Positions 9,769-18,206 of a DNA stretch of 64,000 bases are shown here, piece by piece (positions within the stretch are counted from its first letter, which is position 1; every line of letters starts with the position of its first letter). The notes under the pieces are model-generated. The model searched no databases. It was not told the origin of the DNA and saw nothing but the letters and a program-made list of their open reading frames with translations. Source of the stretch: Myxococcaceae bacterium (GTDB taxonomy: Bacteria > Myxococcota_A > Polyangia > Polyangiales > Ga0077539). Where the stretch lies: assembly GCA_004297725.1 (NCBI GenBank), contig SCUS01000080.1, positions 62,001-126,000 of the forward strand, in the 5' to 3' direction. A program made the translations under genes and the position numbers.

Positions 9769-10953
9769 CTATCGAGCGCGACGCGCGGCGGCGAAGGGAT
9801 CGTCGAAGCGGAAGAGCTCGATGAAGCGGTCGTGCATCACCGACGCGGGCGTCCACCGGAGCGCCGCGTCGCGCACCACCTGGAAGAGCGCGCCCTCCCG
9901 GGCGGCCAGCGCGCCGAGGCGGCGGGAGTCGCGCACGATGCGGTTGGCGCGGGCGACGCGGATGCGCTCGTAGTCCGCGAGCGCGTTGGGCAGCTTCGCG
10001 TACGCCGTGAGCGCGCCGGAGAGCACCACGGCGTCCTCGATGGCCTGGCAGCCCCCCTGGCCCAGGTTGGGGGTCATCGGGTGCGCGGCGTCCCCGAGCA
10101 GCGCCACGCGGCCGCGGCTCCACGCCGTGAGCACCGGGCGGTCGGCGATGTCGGTGCGCACGATGCGCTCGGGAGGCGTCGCCTCGATCAGCGCTCGGAT
10201 CGGCGGGTGCCATGCGCCGTAGCGCTCGAGCAGCATCGGGCGGGGGTCGCCCGCGTCGCGCTCGCCCGCCGGGGCATTGGCGACGGCGAACCAGTAGACC
10301 CGCCCCCGCCCGACCGGAGCGATGCCGAAGCGGGAGCCGCGCCCCCAGCTCTCGGAGAGCTGCGCCGGCGTCGCGCCGCAGAGGGTGTCGGTCACCCCTC
10401 GCCAGCTCGTGTAGCCCGAGTACCCGGGCGGGCGAGCGTCCCCGGTGAGCTGCTTGCGGAGCGCAGAGTGCAGCCCATCGGCGCCCACGACGAGCTCGGC
10501 CTCCACCTCGGATCCGTCCTCGAAGCGCAGCGCGGCGGGCGCTCCTGCCTCGTCGCGGTAGCCCGTGGCGGCGCGGCCCAGGGTGACGTGCTCTGCCCCG
10601 AGCGCGTCGAGCAGCGCGGCGTGCAGGTCGGCCCGGTGCAGCAGCACGGCGGAGGAGTCCACCTCGCGCGCCACCTCCGCGATCGGGATGCGCGACAGCT
10701 CCACGCCGTCCGAGCGGAGCCCGACCGAGGTCTGCGCCGCCTCGCCCGCCGCCGCGACGGTCTCGTCGAGCCCGATCGCCCGCAGCGCCAGCATCGCGTT
10801 GGGCATCAGCGAGAGCCCCGCCCCCACGGGCCGAAGCTCCGTCGCGCGCTCGTACACGTGCGCGTCGATGTCCAGCTTCCTCAGCGCGATGGCGAGCGTC
10901 AGCCCGCCGATGCCTGCCCCCGCAATCGCCACCCTGCGCACGCTGTCTGCCAT
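9769..10953 (-). CDS. FAD-dependent aromatic-type monooxygenase
   Basis: 394-residue flavoprotein hydroxylase of the salicylate/3-hydroxybenzoate-hydroxylase class (FAD_binding_3), expected to use NAD(P)H and O2. The N-terminal dinucleotide fold is VAIAGAGIGGLTLAIAL. The DG motif is LVVGADGLHSALRKQL. The second FAD motif is GRVALLGDAAHPMTPNLGQG. The substrate cannot be assigned; related enzymes act on phenolics, polyketides or zeaxanthin. It is convergent with the upstream lipoprotein, with one base between the two stop codons, and is read in the same direction as the PBP1A gene behind it, 51 nt away. Confidence 0.87.
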   Translation of the reverse strand: MADSVRRVAIAGAGIGGLTLAIALRKLDIDAHVYERATELRPVGAGLSLMPNAMLALRAIGLDETVAAAGEAAQTSVGLRSDGVELSRIPIAEVAREVDSSAVLLHRADLHAALLDALGAEHVTLGRAATGYRDEAGAPAALRFEDGSEVEAELVVGADGLHSALRKQLTGDARPPGYSGYTSWRGVTDTLCGATPAQLSESWGRGSRFGIAPVGRGRVYWFAVANAPAGERDAGDPRPMLLERYGAWHPPIRALIEATPPERIVRTDIADRPVLTAWSRGRVALLGDAAHPMTPNLGQGGCQAIEDAVVLSGALTAYAKLPNALADYERIRVARANRIVRDSRRLGALAAREGALFQVVRDAALRWTPASVMHDRFIELFRFDDPFAAARRAR

Positions 10954-11004
10954 TGCGCGGGGAAGGATACCCTGCGGCCGGCGCTCGTCAGGAGAGCTCT
11001 CCGC

Positions 11005-13530
11005 TCAGTCGCTCGGCGCCACCGCTGCGTCGCTCGGCGTCGGCGCCACCACCACCGGGGGCTCTTCGACCACCACGGGCGCCGCCACGGGGTTCTCCAC
11101 CGCGGTCGCCCCCGCGTCGATGACCTCGCTCGGAACCCACGCCGACGCGTCCACCGGCGCCAGCACCGCGGCGTCCACCGGCGCGAACTCCCTCGGCTCG
11201 GTGCCCGCCAGGAAGTACTCCTCCATGGAGCTTACCGGGGCCTGTAAGGGGTCCGCCGGCGCGGGCCCCGGGAGCAGCCCCGTCGCCGGGTCGATGCGCA
11301 CCGCCACGACGCCTTCGGGCCGGGCGAACTCGATCGCCGGGGGCCTGCGCGCCCGCACGTAGTCGCGCATGAAGCTCGTCCAGATCGGGACCGCCGAGCG
11401 CGCTCCCTCCTCGCCGTAGCCGAGCGGCTGGCGATCGTCGAAGCCCACCCAGACGCCCGCCACAAGGTCGGGCGTGTAGCCCACGAACCACGCGTCGCGA
11501 GAGCGGTCGGTGGTGCCGGTCTTGCCCGCGGCCGGGCGGCCCAGGGAGCGGGCGCTGCGGGCCGTGCCGTGGTCGATCACCGAGGTCATCGCCGAGGTCA
11601 CCAGCCACGCCTCCTCCGGCGTGATGGCCACCCTCGCCGGAGCCCTCGCCGGGAGCGTCAGCGCCCTCCCGTCGGGGCCGCGAATCTCGCGGATCACATA
11701 CCAGTCCTGGTATTGCCCACGCGCCGCCCAGGTGGCGTAGGCGTTGACCAGCTCGATGGGGGTGACGCCGCCGCTGCCGAGGGCGAGCGAGAGGTCCGAG
11801 GGCATCGGGGAGGTGATCCCGAGGGCGCGGGCGTGCTCGATGACGGGCTCCGGGCCGAGGGCCTCCATCACCCTCGCGGCCACCATGTTGCGTGACATCG
11901 CGAGCGCCTCACGCAAGCGCATCCCGGGCTCGATCACCCCTTCGACGGCGTGCGACTCGGCGGGGCACCACGGTCGGCGGCCCGTCCCGAAGCAGCCGGG
12001 GTTGGGGTCGACGGTCGAGGCCAGGGTGTAGCGCCGGGAGTGAAGCGCGTAGGAGTAGAGCACCGGCTTGAAGGCGCTGCCCGGCTGGCGCACGGCGCGG
12101 GTGGCGCGGTTGAACATCCCGGGCGTCGACTCGAAGGCGCCCACCATCGCGCGCAGTTCGCGGGTCCACGGGTCGATCGCCACGAAGGCGGCCTGGGGGC
12201 CGAGCTCGAGGCGGAAGGTGCCTGGCGAGTCGGGGGTGATGCGCTGGTCGGGGGAGACGCGCACCGCGGCGCCCACCGGGGCGAAGGTCGCGAGGGTGGT
12301 GTTGTTGGCGTACCTCGCCACCCGCGACCACGCGATCTTCCCGGTGGAGGTGCCCACCCGCACCACCAGCGCCGGGGGCTGCGTCTCGATGGCGGCGACC
12401 ACGCCCGCGTAGATCTGCCCGGGGTTGAGCACCCCGTCGCGCGGCGGGCTCACGCCCCGCAGCACGTTGCCCGAGTAATTGGGGCGACGGGCTCCAGGGG
12501 TCAGGAGCGGCCCACGGTATCCGTGGCGTCGGTCGAGGTCGCTGAGACCGCTGGCGACGGCGGCGCGGGCGGCGCGCTGCAGGTCGCGGTCGATGGTGGT
12601 GGTGACCGTGTAGCGCCCGAAGCGCAGCGCGTCGTCGCCGGCGACCTGGGCGAGCGTGCGGCGCACCAGCTCGATGACCTCCGGGGCGAGGTCGTCGTGG
12701 TCGTCGTCGCTGGTCGCGAGGCGCACGGGCTCGCGGTCGGCGGCCTCGGCCTCGGCGGCGGTGACGAAGCCGTTGCTCACCATCTGCCCGAGGATCCAGT
12801 GGCGGCGGCGCAGCGCGGCGTCGAGGTCGTTGACGGGCGAGTAGTTCACCGGGGACTTCGGGATGCCCGCGAGCAGGGCGCTCTCGGCGAGGGTGAGGCG
12901 CTCGACGCCGTGGCCGAAGTAGAAGCGCGCGGCCTCCTCGACGCCGTTGCGCCCGTGGCCGAAGGCGATGTGGTTCACGTAGAGGTAGAGGATGTCGTTC
13001 TTGTGGAGCTCGCGCTCGATGGCCCGGGCGAGCAGCACCTCGCGGACCTTGCGGGAGAGCGTTCGCTCGGGGCTGAGGAGCACGTTCTTCACCACCTGCT
13101 GGGTGATGGTGCTGGCGCCCTGGGCGACGGTGCCGTGGCGGAGGTTGACCACCAGCGCGCGGAGCATGCCGGTCCACGCGAGGCCCGTGTGCTCGTAGAA
13201 GTGCGCGTCCTCGGCGGCGAGCAGGGCGGTCACCAGGTGGCGCGGCAGGCGCTCCAGCGGGACCACCGTGCGGCGCTCGATGAACAGCTCCGCGAGCAGG
13301 GCGCCGCGGCTGTCGAGCACGCGGGTGGTCTGCGGCGGGCGCCACGCGGTGCGCAGCCCGTGGACGTCCGGGAGCCCGCGGCCGTACCAGGCGAAGAGCC
13401 CGATCAGGACGAGGGCCACGGTGAGTCCGACGCCGAAGACGCCGAGACCGAGGAGGGCGAGCGCCCGGCTCCACGGGGTGCCAGGCGGTTGCGTGGAGCG
13501 GCGGCGGGTGTTCGTTCGGGGTGGGGCCAT
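11005..13530 (-). CDS. mrcA: Penicillin-binding protein 1A (bifunctional)
   Basis: Polymerises and crosslinks peptidoglycan at the outer face of the inner membrane. The 841 residues begin with a short basic tail and one membrane anchor (about 21-47). The glycosyltransferase-51 domain has EDAHFYEHTG with its catalytic Glu and GASTITQQVVKN. The transpeptidase carries SxxK in PGSAFKP, SxN in MSRNM and KTG in AGKTGTTD. A Pro/Ala/Val-rich tail closes the protein. The frame is open upstream to 13875, but the ATG at 13530 just before the membrane anchor is the natural start. Two WTAC-N8-GTAW copies lie inside (11233, 11699). Confidence 0.95.
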   Translation of the reverse strand: MAPPRTNTRRRSTQPPGTPWSRALALLGLGVFGVGLTVALVLIGLFAWYGRGLPDVHGLRTAWRPPQTTRVLDSRGALLAELFIERRTVVPLERLPRHLVTALLAAEDAHFYEHTGLAWTGMLRALVVNLRHGTVAQGASTITQQVVKNVLLSPERTLSRKVREVLLARAIERELHKNDILYLYVNHIAFGHGRNGVEEAARFYFGHGVERLTLAESALLAGIPKSPVNYSPVNDLDAALRRRHWILGQMVSNGFVTAAEAEAADREPVRLATSDDDHDDLAPEVIELVRRTLAQVAGDDALRFGRYTVTTTIDRDLQRAARAAVASGLSDLDRRHGYRGPLLTPGARRPNYSGNVLRGVSPPRDGVLNPGQIYAGVVAAIETQPPALVVRVGTSTGKIAWSRVARYANNTTLATFAPVGAAVRVSPDQRITPDSPGTFRLELGPQAAFVAIDPWTRELRAMVGAFESTPGMFNRATRAVRQPGSAFKPVLYSYALHSRRYTLASTVDPNPGCFGTGRRPWCPAESHAVEGVIEPGMRLREALAMSRNMVAARVMEALGPEPVIEHARALGITSPMPSDLSLALGSGGVTPIELVNAYATWAARGQYQDWYVIREIRGPDGRALTLPARAPARVAITPEEAWLVTSAMTSVIDHGTARSARSLGRPAAGKTGTTDRSRDAWFVGYTPDLVAGVWVGFDDRQPLGYGEEGARSAVPIWTSFMRDYVRARRPPAIEFARPEGVVAVRIDPATGLLPGPAPADPLQAPVSSMEEYFLAGTEPREFAPVDAAVLAPVDASAWVPSEVIDAGATAVENPVAAPVVVEEPPVVVAPTPSDAAVAPSD

Positions 13531-13640
13531 CGTCGGGGCCCGGACCCTAGCAGAGCGTTTGGGAGGAGAGAGCGTTCCGTCGGGGCAGGCGATTGGGGTA
13601 GAACCGTCGGACCGCTGGCGGGAGGGATGTTCCGCGCGGA

Positions 13641-13646
13641 GAGGAG
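13641..13646 (+). promoter_or_regulatory. Ribosome binding site deciding a GTG start
   Basis: GAGGAG sits 10 nt before a GTG at 13657. An in-frame ATG at 13627 lies upstream of it and has no comparable site, so the GTG is preferred; it also places the signal peptide at the very N-terminus. Confidence 0.6.
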
Positions 13647-13656
13647 AGCAACGGCC

Positions 13657-14532
13657 GTGAAGCTGCGTACGTCGATCGCGTCGGGTCTGTTGGTGGCATC
13701 GATGGGGCTGGCTTCGTCGATGGCGTGGGCCCAGCCCGCGCAGCCGACGGGGGCCGACCGCAACGCCGCCCGTGAGTTCGCGATGCAGGGCATCGCCGCC
13801 AACAACCGCCAGGACTGGCCCGTGGTGCTCGACCGCTTCACCCAGGCCGAGCGCCGCTTCCACGCGCCGATCCACGTCCGCTACATCGCCATCGCGCTCG
13901 AGCGCCTCACGCCGCCGCGGCTGGCCGAGGCCGCCGAGGCGTGGCGACGGCTGTCCGCCGAGGTGCTGGCGCCCGACGCCCCCGCGCCCTTCGTCGCGGC
14001 GGTCGAAGAGGCACGCCGCGAGCTTCCCCGGGTCGAGGCGCTGCTGCGAGCGAGCCAGGCCACGACCCCCGTCACCACCCCCGTCACCACGCCGGTCACC
14101 ACGCCGGTCACGACCCCCGTCACCACGCCGGTCGAGAACACGACCTCGCAGACGGTGAGCGTCCAGACGCCGCCGCCCGGCGACGGCAACGTGACGACGC
14201 GCACGGTCGCGAACCCGCTGCGCACGGTGGGCTTCGTGGTGGGCGGCGTCGGCGTGGCGGCCCTCATCGGAGGAGCGATCACCGGGGTGATGGCGGGCAG
14301 CGCGTTCAGCGACCTGGAGACGGCGTGCCCCAACCGGCAGTGCAGCAACGCCGCCGACCTCGCGCGCCGTGACGACGTCGACACGCTCTCCGGCGTGACC
14401 AACGCGCTGCTCATCGGCGGCGGCGTGCTCGCGGCGACGGGCGTGGTGCTGGCGATCATCGGGGCGCCGCGCACCGAGACCATCCAGGTGGGCTTCAACG
14501 GCCGCGACCTGGTCCTCGGCGGACGGTTCTAG
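13657..14532 (+). CDS. Exported membrane protein with TTPV repeats
   Basis: 291 residues, function unknown. A signal peptide ends near MAWAQ. A helical region of about 100 residues (DRNAAREFAMQGIAANNRQ ... ERRFHAPIHVRYIAIALER) looks like a TPR-type segment. Six TTPV units follow, then two hydrophobic segments (VGFVVGGVGVAALIGGAI and LLIGGGVLAATGVVLAI) separated by a Cys-pair loop (ACPNRQC). This layout, an exported TPR-like part, a spacer and paired C-terminal membrane helices, is common in myxobacterial hypothetical proteins. It is divergent from PBP1A and followed by a hairpin terminator. Confidence 0.7.
   Translation: MKLRTSIASGLLVASMGLASSMAWAQPAQPTGADRNAAREFAMQGIAANNRQDWPVVLDRFTQAERRFHAPIHVRYIAIALERLTPPRLAEAAEAWRRLSAEVLAPDAPAPFVAAVEEARRELPRVEALLRASQATTPVTTPVTTPVTTPVTTPVTTPVENTTSQTVSVQTPPPGDGNVTTRTVANPLRTVGFVVGGVGVAALIGGAITGVMAGSAFSDLETACPNRQCSNAADLARRDDVDTLSGVTNALLIGGGVLAATGVVLAIIGAPRTETIQVGFNGRDLVLGGRF
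14062..14133 (+). repeat. 12-nt tandem repeat, 6 units
   Basis: Six in-frame units alternating between ACGACCCCCGTC-like and ACCACGCCGGTC-like forms encode (TTPV)6 in the membrane protein at 13657. The third-position differences between units suggest that the peptide is conserved more than the DNA. Confidence 0.85.
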
Positions 14533-14552
14533 AGCGCCCGTCTTCGGGCGCT
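14533..14552 (+). terminator. Hairpin terminator after the TTPV gene
   Basis: Starts directly after the TAG stop: 8-bp stem AGCGCCCG / CGGGCGCT with a TCTT loop, followed by ATTTG. A GC-rich stem with a short T run is compatible with intrinsic termination. Confidence 0.6.
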
Positions 14553-14570
14553 ATTTGCCAGTGGGATGGT

Positions 14571-14596
14571 AGGGCTATCGGGAGTCCGATAGCCCT
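14571..14596 (-). terminator. Perfect 11-bp hairpin between convergent genes
   Basis: AGGGCTATCGG and CCGATAGCCCT flank a GAGT loop with no mismatch. It lies 3' of the DTGPV-repeat lipoprotein gene on the minus strand and 3' of the TTPV gene on the plus strand. There is no long T run on either side, so a terminator or RNA-stability role is inferred from position only. Confidence 0.45.
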
Positions 14597-14610
14597 CTCA
14601 TGGGACAAGC

Positions 14611-14635
14611 CGCGGCGCTGAGCAGAGGCGCCGCG
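14611..14635 (-). terminator. Third hairpin of the convergent gap
   Basis: CGCGGCGC and GCGCCGCG form an 8-bp stem around a 9-nt loop, just 8 nt beyond the stop of the lipoprotein gene at 14643. It may act with the perfect hairpin at 14571 as a tandem terminator for that gene. Confidence 0.35.
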
Positions 14636-14642
14636 AGCCCGA

Positions 14643-15257
14643 TCAGTTGGGCACGCAACCCAGGATTGGAACCGCGGTCCCACACGCGGGAGGAAGGATC
14701 GAGACAATGATGCAGCAGGGCGGGAAGGTACCGTTCCCGCGACAGGTGCGGCTGCCCAGCACCCCCCTGCACTCGATCGTCGGCACCGTCGGCCCGGTGT
14801 CCACAGGGCCGGTATCCACAGGCCCGGTATCCACAGGCCCCGTGTCCCTCGGCCCGGTATCCACAGGCCCCGTGTCGATGGGCCCCGTATCCCTCGGCCC
14901 GGTGTCCATGGGTCCGGTGTCCACAGGCCCGGTATCGACGGGTCCGGTGTCCACGGGTCCGCTGTCCATCGGGCCGGTGTCGGTCACTCCCGCGTCCATC
15001 GTCCCGGCATCCACCTCGCCCGAGTCCGTCGGCGCGCCGCTGTCGAGCTCGCTGCCCACGTCGTCGCCCACCACGGCGTCTTCGCCCTCGCCGGTGTCCT
15101 GCGCGGGCTTCTCCCCGGTGTCCTCGATGGGCTTCTTGACGTCCTCTCCGAACTTCACGTCGGCGTCGGGATCCGCGATGCCGCCGGTCGCACAGCCGAT
15201 GGCGCTCACACTACAGAGAGCTACGATCCCCAACCACTGCCGCTTCCGTCTCGCCAT
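14643..15257 (-). CDS. Lipoprotein with 13-unit DTGPV pentapeptide array
   Basis: 204 residues, function unknown. The signal peptide has its lipobox at AIGC (Cys22). An acidic segment (DPDADVKFGEDVKKPIEDTG) follows. About a third of the protein is then a repeated pentapeptide D-T/S-G-P-V/M/R/I. The C-terminal 45 residues contain four to six cysteines (ECRGVLGSRTC, FPPCCIIV, PPACG, LGC) and could be the folded, surface-displayed part. The array is probably an extended spacer (inference). It is convergent with the TTPV gene and divergent from lolA. Confidence 0.72.
   Translation of the reverse strand: MARRKRQWLGIVALCSVSAIGCATGGIADPDADVKFGEDVKKPIEDTGEKPAQDTGEGEDAVVGDDVGSELDSGAPTDSGEVDAGTMDAGVTDTGPMDSGPVDTGPVDTGPVDTGPMDTGPRDTGPIDTGPVDTGPRDTGPVDTGPVDTGPVDTGPTVPTIECRGVLGSRTCRGNGTFPPCCIIVSILPPACGTAVPILGCVPN
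14791..14985 (-). repeat. 15-nt tandem repeat encoding DTGPV, about 13 units
   Basis: About 195 nt of in-frame 15-mers, imperfect mainly at wobble positions and at the fifth residue (V, M, R or I). An array of this kind can change copy number by slippage, which would alter linker length without breaking the frame. Confidence 0.85.
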
Positions 15258-15388
15258 CGTTGCGTCACGCTACAGCCTCCCCCCCGGATCGGTAAAGGCG
15301 TCGACCGTCGCAGCGCATCTCTCAGCCCGATTGCACCATTCCGTGTCGTCGCGCGTATAACTCCCTGCGAACCCCACGGAGGTTCTTC

Positions 15389-16258
15389 ATGAACAAGCGT
15401 CTTCTCACGGTCATCCTCGTCCTCGCGGCCATGCCTGCGCTCGCGCAGCCCCGCACCAATGCCCCACCCGCGACCACCGTGCCGCAGCGACGTCCTGCGC
15501 CTCGGCCTGCGGCACCCGCGCCCCGCGTCGCAGCGCCCCGCGTCGTCGCGCCCCGCGTCGCAGCGCCCCGCGTCGCAGCTACAGCACCCGCTCCCGCTCC
15601 CGCTCCCACTCCCGTTGTCACCAATCCCACCGGGCCGGGTCAGCGCGTCACTCCTCCATCCAACACCAATGGCGTGTTGACCGCCGACGAGGTCGCGCAG
15701 CGCATTCAGGGTTTCTATGACCGCACGACCGACTTCCAGGCCGACTTCGTCCAGGTGTCCCGCAATCGCCTCTATGGAGAAGAGCGTCGCAACGGTCGGG
15801 TGATGTTCAGCAAGCCCGGCCGCATGCGCTGGAACTACGCCGCCCCCAACGGCGACATCATCGTCTCCGATGGCTCCACGCTCTGGGCCTACCAGGCCGA
15901 CGAGCGCCAGGCCATCCAGCAGAACATGGGGCAATCGCAGCTCCCCACGGCGATCACCTTCCTCGCGGGCACCGGGCGCATCACCGACAGCTTCACCTTC
16001 CGGCTGCTCGACGCCAACCAGTTTCGCTTCCCCAATGGATATGTGCTGGAGCTGCGCCCGACCACCCCGCAGCCCACCTATGAGCGCATCGTGTTCTATG
16101 TCGACCGCGCCAGCTTCCAGGTGGTGCGCACCGCCGTCATCGACGCCCAGGGCAACCAGAACCGCTTCGATTTCAGCAACCCCCAGGTGAACCTCAACAT
16201 CCCCCTCACCACCTTCCGGTGGTCCCCGCCCCCCGGCACCTCCATCGTCCGGCCGTAG
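15389..16258 (+). CDS. lolA: Outer-membrane lipoprotein carrier protein
   Basis: Periplasmic chaperone carrying lipoproteins from the inner membrane to the outer membrane. 289 residues, against about 200 for E. coli LolA, because of an extra N-terminal linker. A signal peptide ends near ALAQ. An Ala/Arg/Pro linker with four RVAAP-type units follows to about residue 95. The LolA fold starts at LTADEVAQRIQGFYDRTTDF and contains FSKPGRMRWNY and the DGSTLWAY strand. GGAGG lies 6 nt before the ATG, a strong start signal. The many lipoproteins in this window are its presumed clients. Confidence 0.93.
   Translation: MNKRLLTVILVLAAMPALAQPRTNAPPATTVPQRRPAPRPAAPAPRVAAPRVVAPRVAAPRVAATAPAPAPAPTPVVTNPTGPGQRVTPPSNTNGVLTADEVAQRIQGFYDRTTDFQADFVQVSRNRLYGEERRNGRVMFSKPGRMRWNYAAPNGDIIVSDGSTLWAYQADERQAIQQNMGQSQLPTAITFLAGTGRITDSFTFRLLDANQFRFPNGYVLELRPTTPQPTYERIVFYVDRASFQVVRTAVIDAQGNQNRFDFSNPQVNLNIPLTTFRWSPPPGTSIVRP
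15518..15577 (+). repeat. 15-nt tandem repeat in the lolA linker, 4 units
   Basis: Four near-identical 15-mers (GCGCCCCGCGTCGCA type) encode APRVA repeats between the signal peptide and the LolA fold. Confidence 0.8.
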
Positions 16259-16259
16259 T

Positions 16260-17153
16260 TCACCCCACCGCCTCGGCGACATGTCCCAATAGGTTCAGCG
16301 CGGCCATCACCGAGTCTCGACGGAGGCACACCTCGTCGCCCAGCATGAAGGTGCGATAGCCCAGCGACATCAGCCACGCGGCGTCGCCGATGTCCTGCGC
16401 CTCGGGCACAGAGCCCTTGGCCAGCGAGGGGAAGAGCCGGCTCGCCACCCACGCCTGCGGGTCGGCCGCGTGCACCGCCCTCATCGCCCTCACGATGCGA
16501 TGCGGCTCCAGCACCTCCACGTAGAGGTCGCCCCGCGCGGCCATCAGCCGCCCCTGCCGGTCGCCCTGCCGCGCCGCCAGGTCGAGGCCCTTCAGGGACT
16601 CGATCTTCAACACCACCTCCGCGCCCGGGAGCAGCGACTTCACCTCCTCCACGTCCGAAGTCTCTTCGCAGTACGAGAGCATCACCCGGGTCATCCCGAG
16701 CTCCCTCATCGCAGAGAGGTAGTCCCTGTCCGTCGGAGTGAGCGTCCCGTCGATCTTCAGCGAGGGGTGGACGATGTTGATGCTCTCCCCCGGCCCCACG
16801 AAGCGCCGCGGGGTGTCTTCCAATATCAGCCGGTCGCCGTCGACCTCCATCACCCGGGCGTACTCCCGGCCGTCATCGAAGAAGCAGTCCGCGGGGGTCT
16901 CCACGCGCAACGGGTGGCTCACCCGAACCTCCGTGAAGGGGGGAATCGCCGCGCCCACCACCCGCAATTGCCGCCCCTTCAGGTCGACCCACAGCGGGAC
17001 GCCGTATCCCGACAAGCGCCGAAGCGTGTCGTGGGGAGATCCCTTGATGGGCATCACCGTGTTGAGACGAAGTCCCGTCACCAGCGGGTGCCGCGCGACC
17101 TCCTCCAGGAAGGTCGCATAGGGCGGAACCGTGACGACCGCCGAGACCTTCAA
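16260..17153 (-). CDS. Shortened pyruvate-kinase-like protein
   Basis: 297 residues that follow the pyruvate kinase barrel in order: R29-L-N31 (phosphate/nucleotide site), WVDLKGRQLR at 55-64, a much reduced B-domain region, VVLKIESLKGLD with K183 and E185, MAARGDLYVEV with D209, and VASRLFPSL in place of the usual TATQML block. The acid-base lysine and both metal ligands are kept. The whole C-terminal regulatory domain (about 170 residues in true pyruvate kinases) is absent. Activity is therefore possible but the substrate is unknown. The only good start is a TTG at 17153 whose last two bases begin the TGA of the VWA gene (TTGA overlap), implying translational coupling. Confidence 0.7.
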   Translation of the reverse strand: MKVSAVVTVPPYATFLEEVARHPLVTGLRLNTVMPIKGSPHDTLRRLSGYGVPLWVDLKGRQLRVVGAAIPPFTEVRVSHPLRVETPADCFFDDGREYARVMEVDGDRLILEDTPRRFVGPGESINIVHPSLKIDGTLTPTDRDYLSAMRELGMTRVMLSYCEETSDVEEVKSLLPGAEVVLKIESLKGLDLAARQGDRQGRLMAARGDLYVEVLEPHRIVRAMRAVHAADPQAWVASRLFPSLAKGSVPEAQDIGDAAWLMSLGYRTFMLGDEVCLRRDSVMAALNLLGHVAEAVG

Positions 17154-18145
17154 GGGAGCTGGACGATGGACTGGCAGAACACGCAGGTCACCCGCGCGCC
17201 GCTCGTGAGCGCGGCCGTCCCCCGCAAGGGGGCGCCGCAGTGGGGGCAGGTCACCACCTTCGGCGCGAGGCGGCTGAGCTGCTCGGAGAGCGCCGTGACC
17301 TTCGCCTCGTCCTGGCGGGCGCGCATGTTCTGCTGGAAGTCGCCGAAGAAGCCCCAGGAGCGCGCGATGAGGCCCATCGCGTAGTCCACCGCGCGGCCCT
17401 CGTCCTCCATGTGCACCACCTGCTGCTCGCCCAGCGCGGCGCTCCACTGCTTGTCGGTCTCGTCGCCCTTCACCCCGCCAGGACGGCGGAGGAAGAAGGT
17501 GTTCCAGGTGCGGGTGACGTTCATCCAGGTGGTGACGCTGTCGGCGTCTTGAATGTCGTCTCCGAGGAAGTGCTTCGCCTCCGATCCGCGGATCTTCGGG
17601 TGCATCGGCGCGTCACCGAACACGATGAGGAAGGGCCGCTCGTCGAGCGACGGGATCTCCACATGGTTGAGCACCCACGACGCGAACACCCCGTAGGACT
17701 CCGGGATGTCTCCGCCGCCGCCCTCGCCGTAGATCGCCTTCAGCTGCTCTTCGAGGTCGAAGCCCCTGGTGAACTTCGTCACCTGAAGGGGCCAGCGGTC
17801 GGACTTGGTGTCGCCGATGGCCGCGAAGCTGATCTCCAGGTCGGGCTTGTATTGCGACAAGGTCTGGTAGAGCAGCGGCAGCCGGTCGAAGATCTCCGCG
17901 GGCCACGACTGCATCGAGCCGGTCACGTCGACCCCGATGACCAGCGGCGTCTTCGAGGTGGTCGACACCCGCTTCTTCGGGTCGGTGAGCTGCACGTTGG
18001 GGCCGGTGCCCTTGGTCTTGTAGGTGCGCGGGCCCTCGGACCTCGATCGCTCCGCGTCCTTCTTGCGAGCCTCGGTCGTCTTCTTGTCGAAGGAGTACGT
18101 ACCGGGCTTCGCCCAGTCGTCCATGTCGTCGCCCCAGCTATACAT
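17150..18145 (-). CDS. VWA-domain protein with C-terminal zinc ribbon
   Basis: 331 residues, no signal peptide, so cytoplasmic. A charged N-terminal extension (about 1-65) precedes a von Willebrand A domain with the metal site D73-V-T75-G-S77, a threonine variant of DxSxS. A later segment reads GEGGGGDIPESYGVF. The C-terminus has two CxxC pairs (C300/C303 and C321/C324) forming a zinc ribbon. The VWA plus zinc-ribbon arrangement recalls TerY-type stress-response proteins, but no TerY partner genes are visible, so this is only an analogy. It sits between the nadM-like gene (61 nt upstream) and the pyruvate-kinase-like gene (4-nt overlap). Confidence 0.75.
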   Translation of the reverse strand: MYSWGDDMDDWAKPGTYSFDKKTTEARKKDAERSRSEGPRTYKTKGTGPNVQLTDPKKRVSTTSKTPLVIGVDVTGSMQSWPAEIFDRLPLLYQTLSQYKPDLEISFAAIGDTKSDRWPLQVTKFTRGFDLEEQLKAIYGEGGGGDIPESYGVFASWVLNHVEIPSLDERPFLIVFGDAPMHPKIRGSEAKHFLGDDIQDADSVTTWMNVTRTWNTFFLRRPGGVKGDETDKQWSAALGEQQVVHMEDEGRAVDYAMGLIARSWGFFGDFQQNMRARQDEAKVTALSEQLSRLAPKVVTCPHCGAPLRGTAALTSGARVTCVFCQSIVQLP

Positions 18146-18206
18146 GCAACACCCTTCCCTTCAGTGTTTCGCAGCGTCGCACGGCAGCCCGTGCGCCTTC
18201 AACCGA

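Noticed and set aside
14791..14985. Regular short repeats resembling a CRISPR array
   Set aside because: Units are 15 nt, contiguous with no spacers and in frame with a lipoprotein gene.
17150..18145. VWA protein as a genuine TerY member of a tellurite-resistance cluster
   Set aside because: No TerD, TerC, PP2C or kinase partner gene is present; kept only as an analogy.
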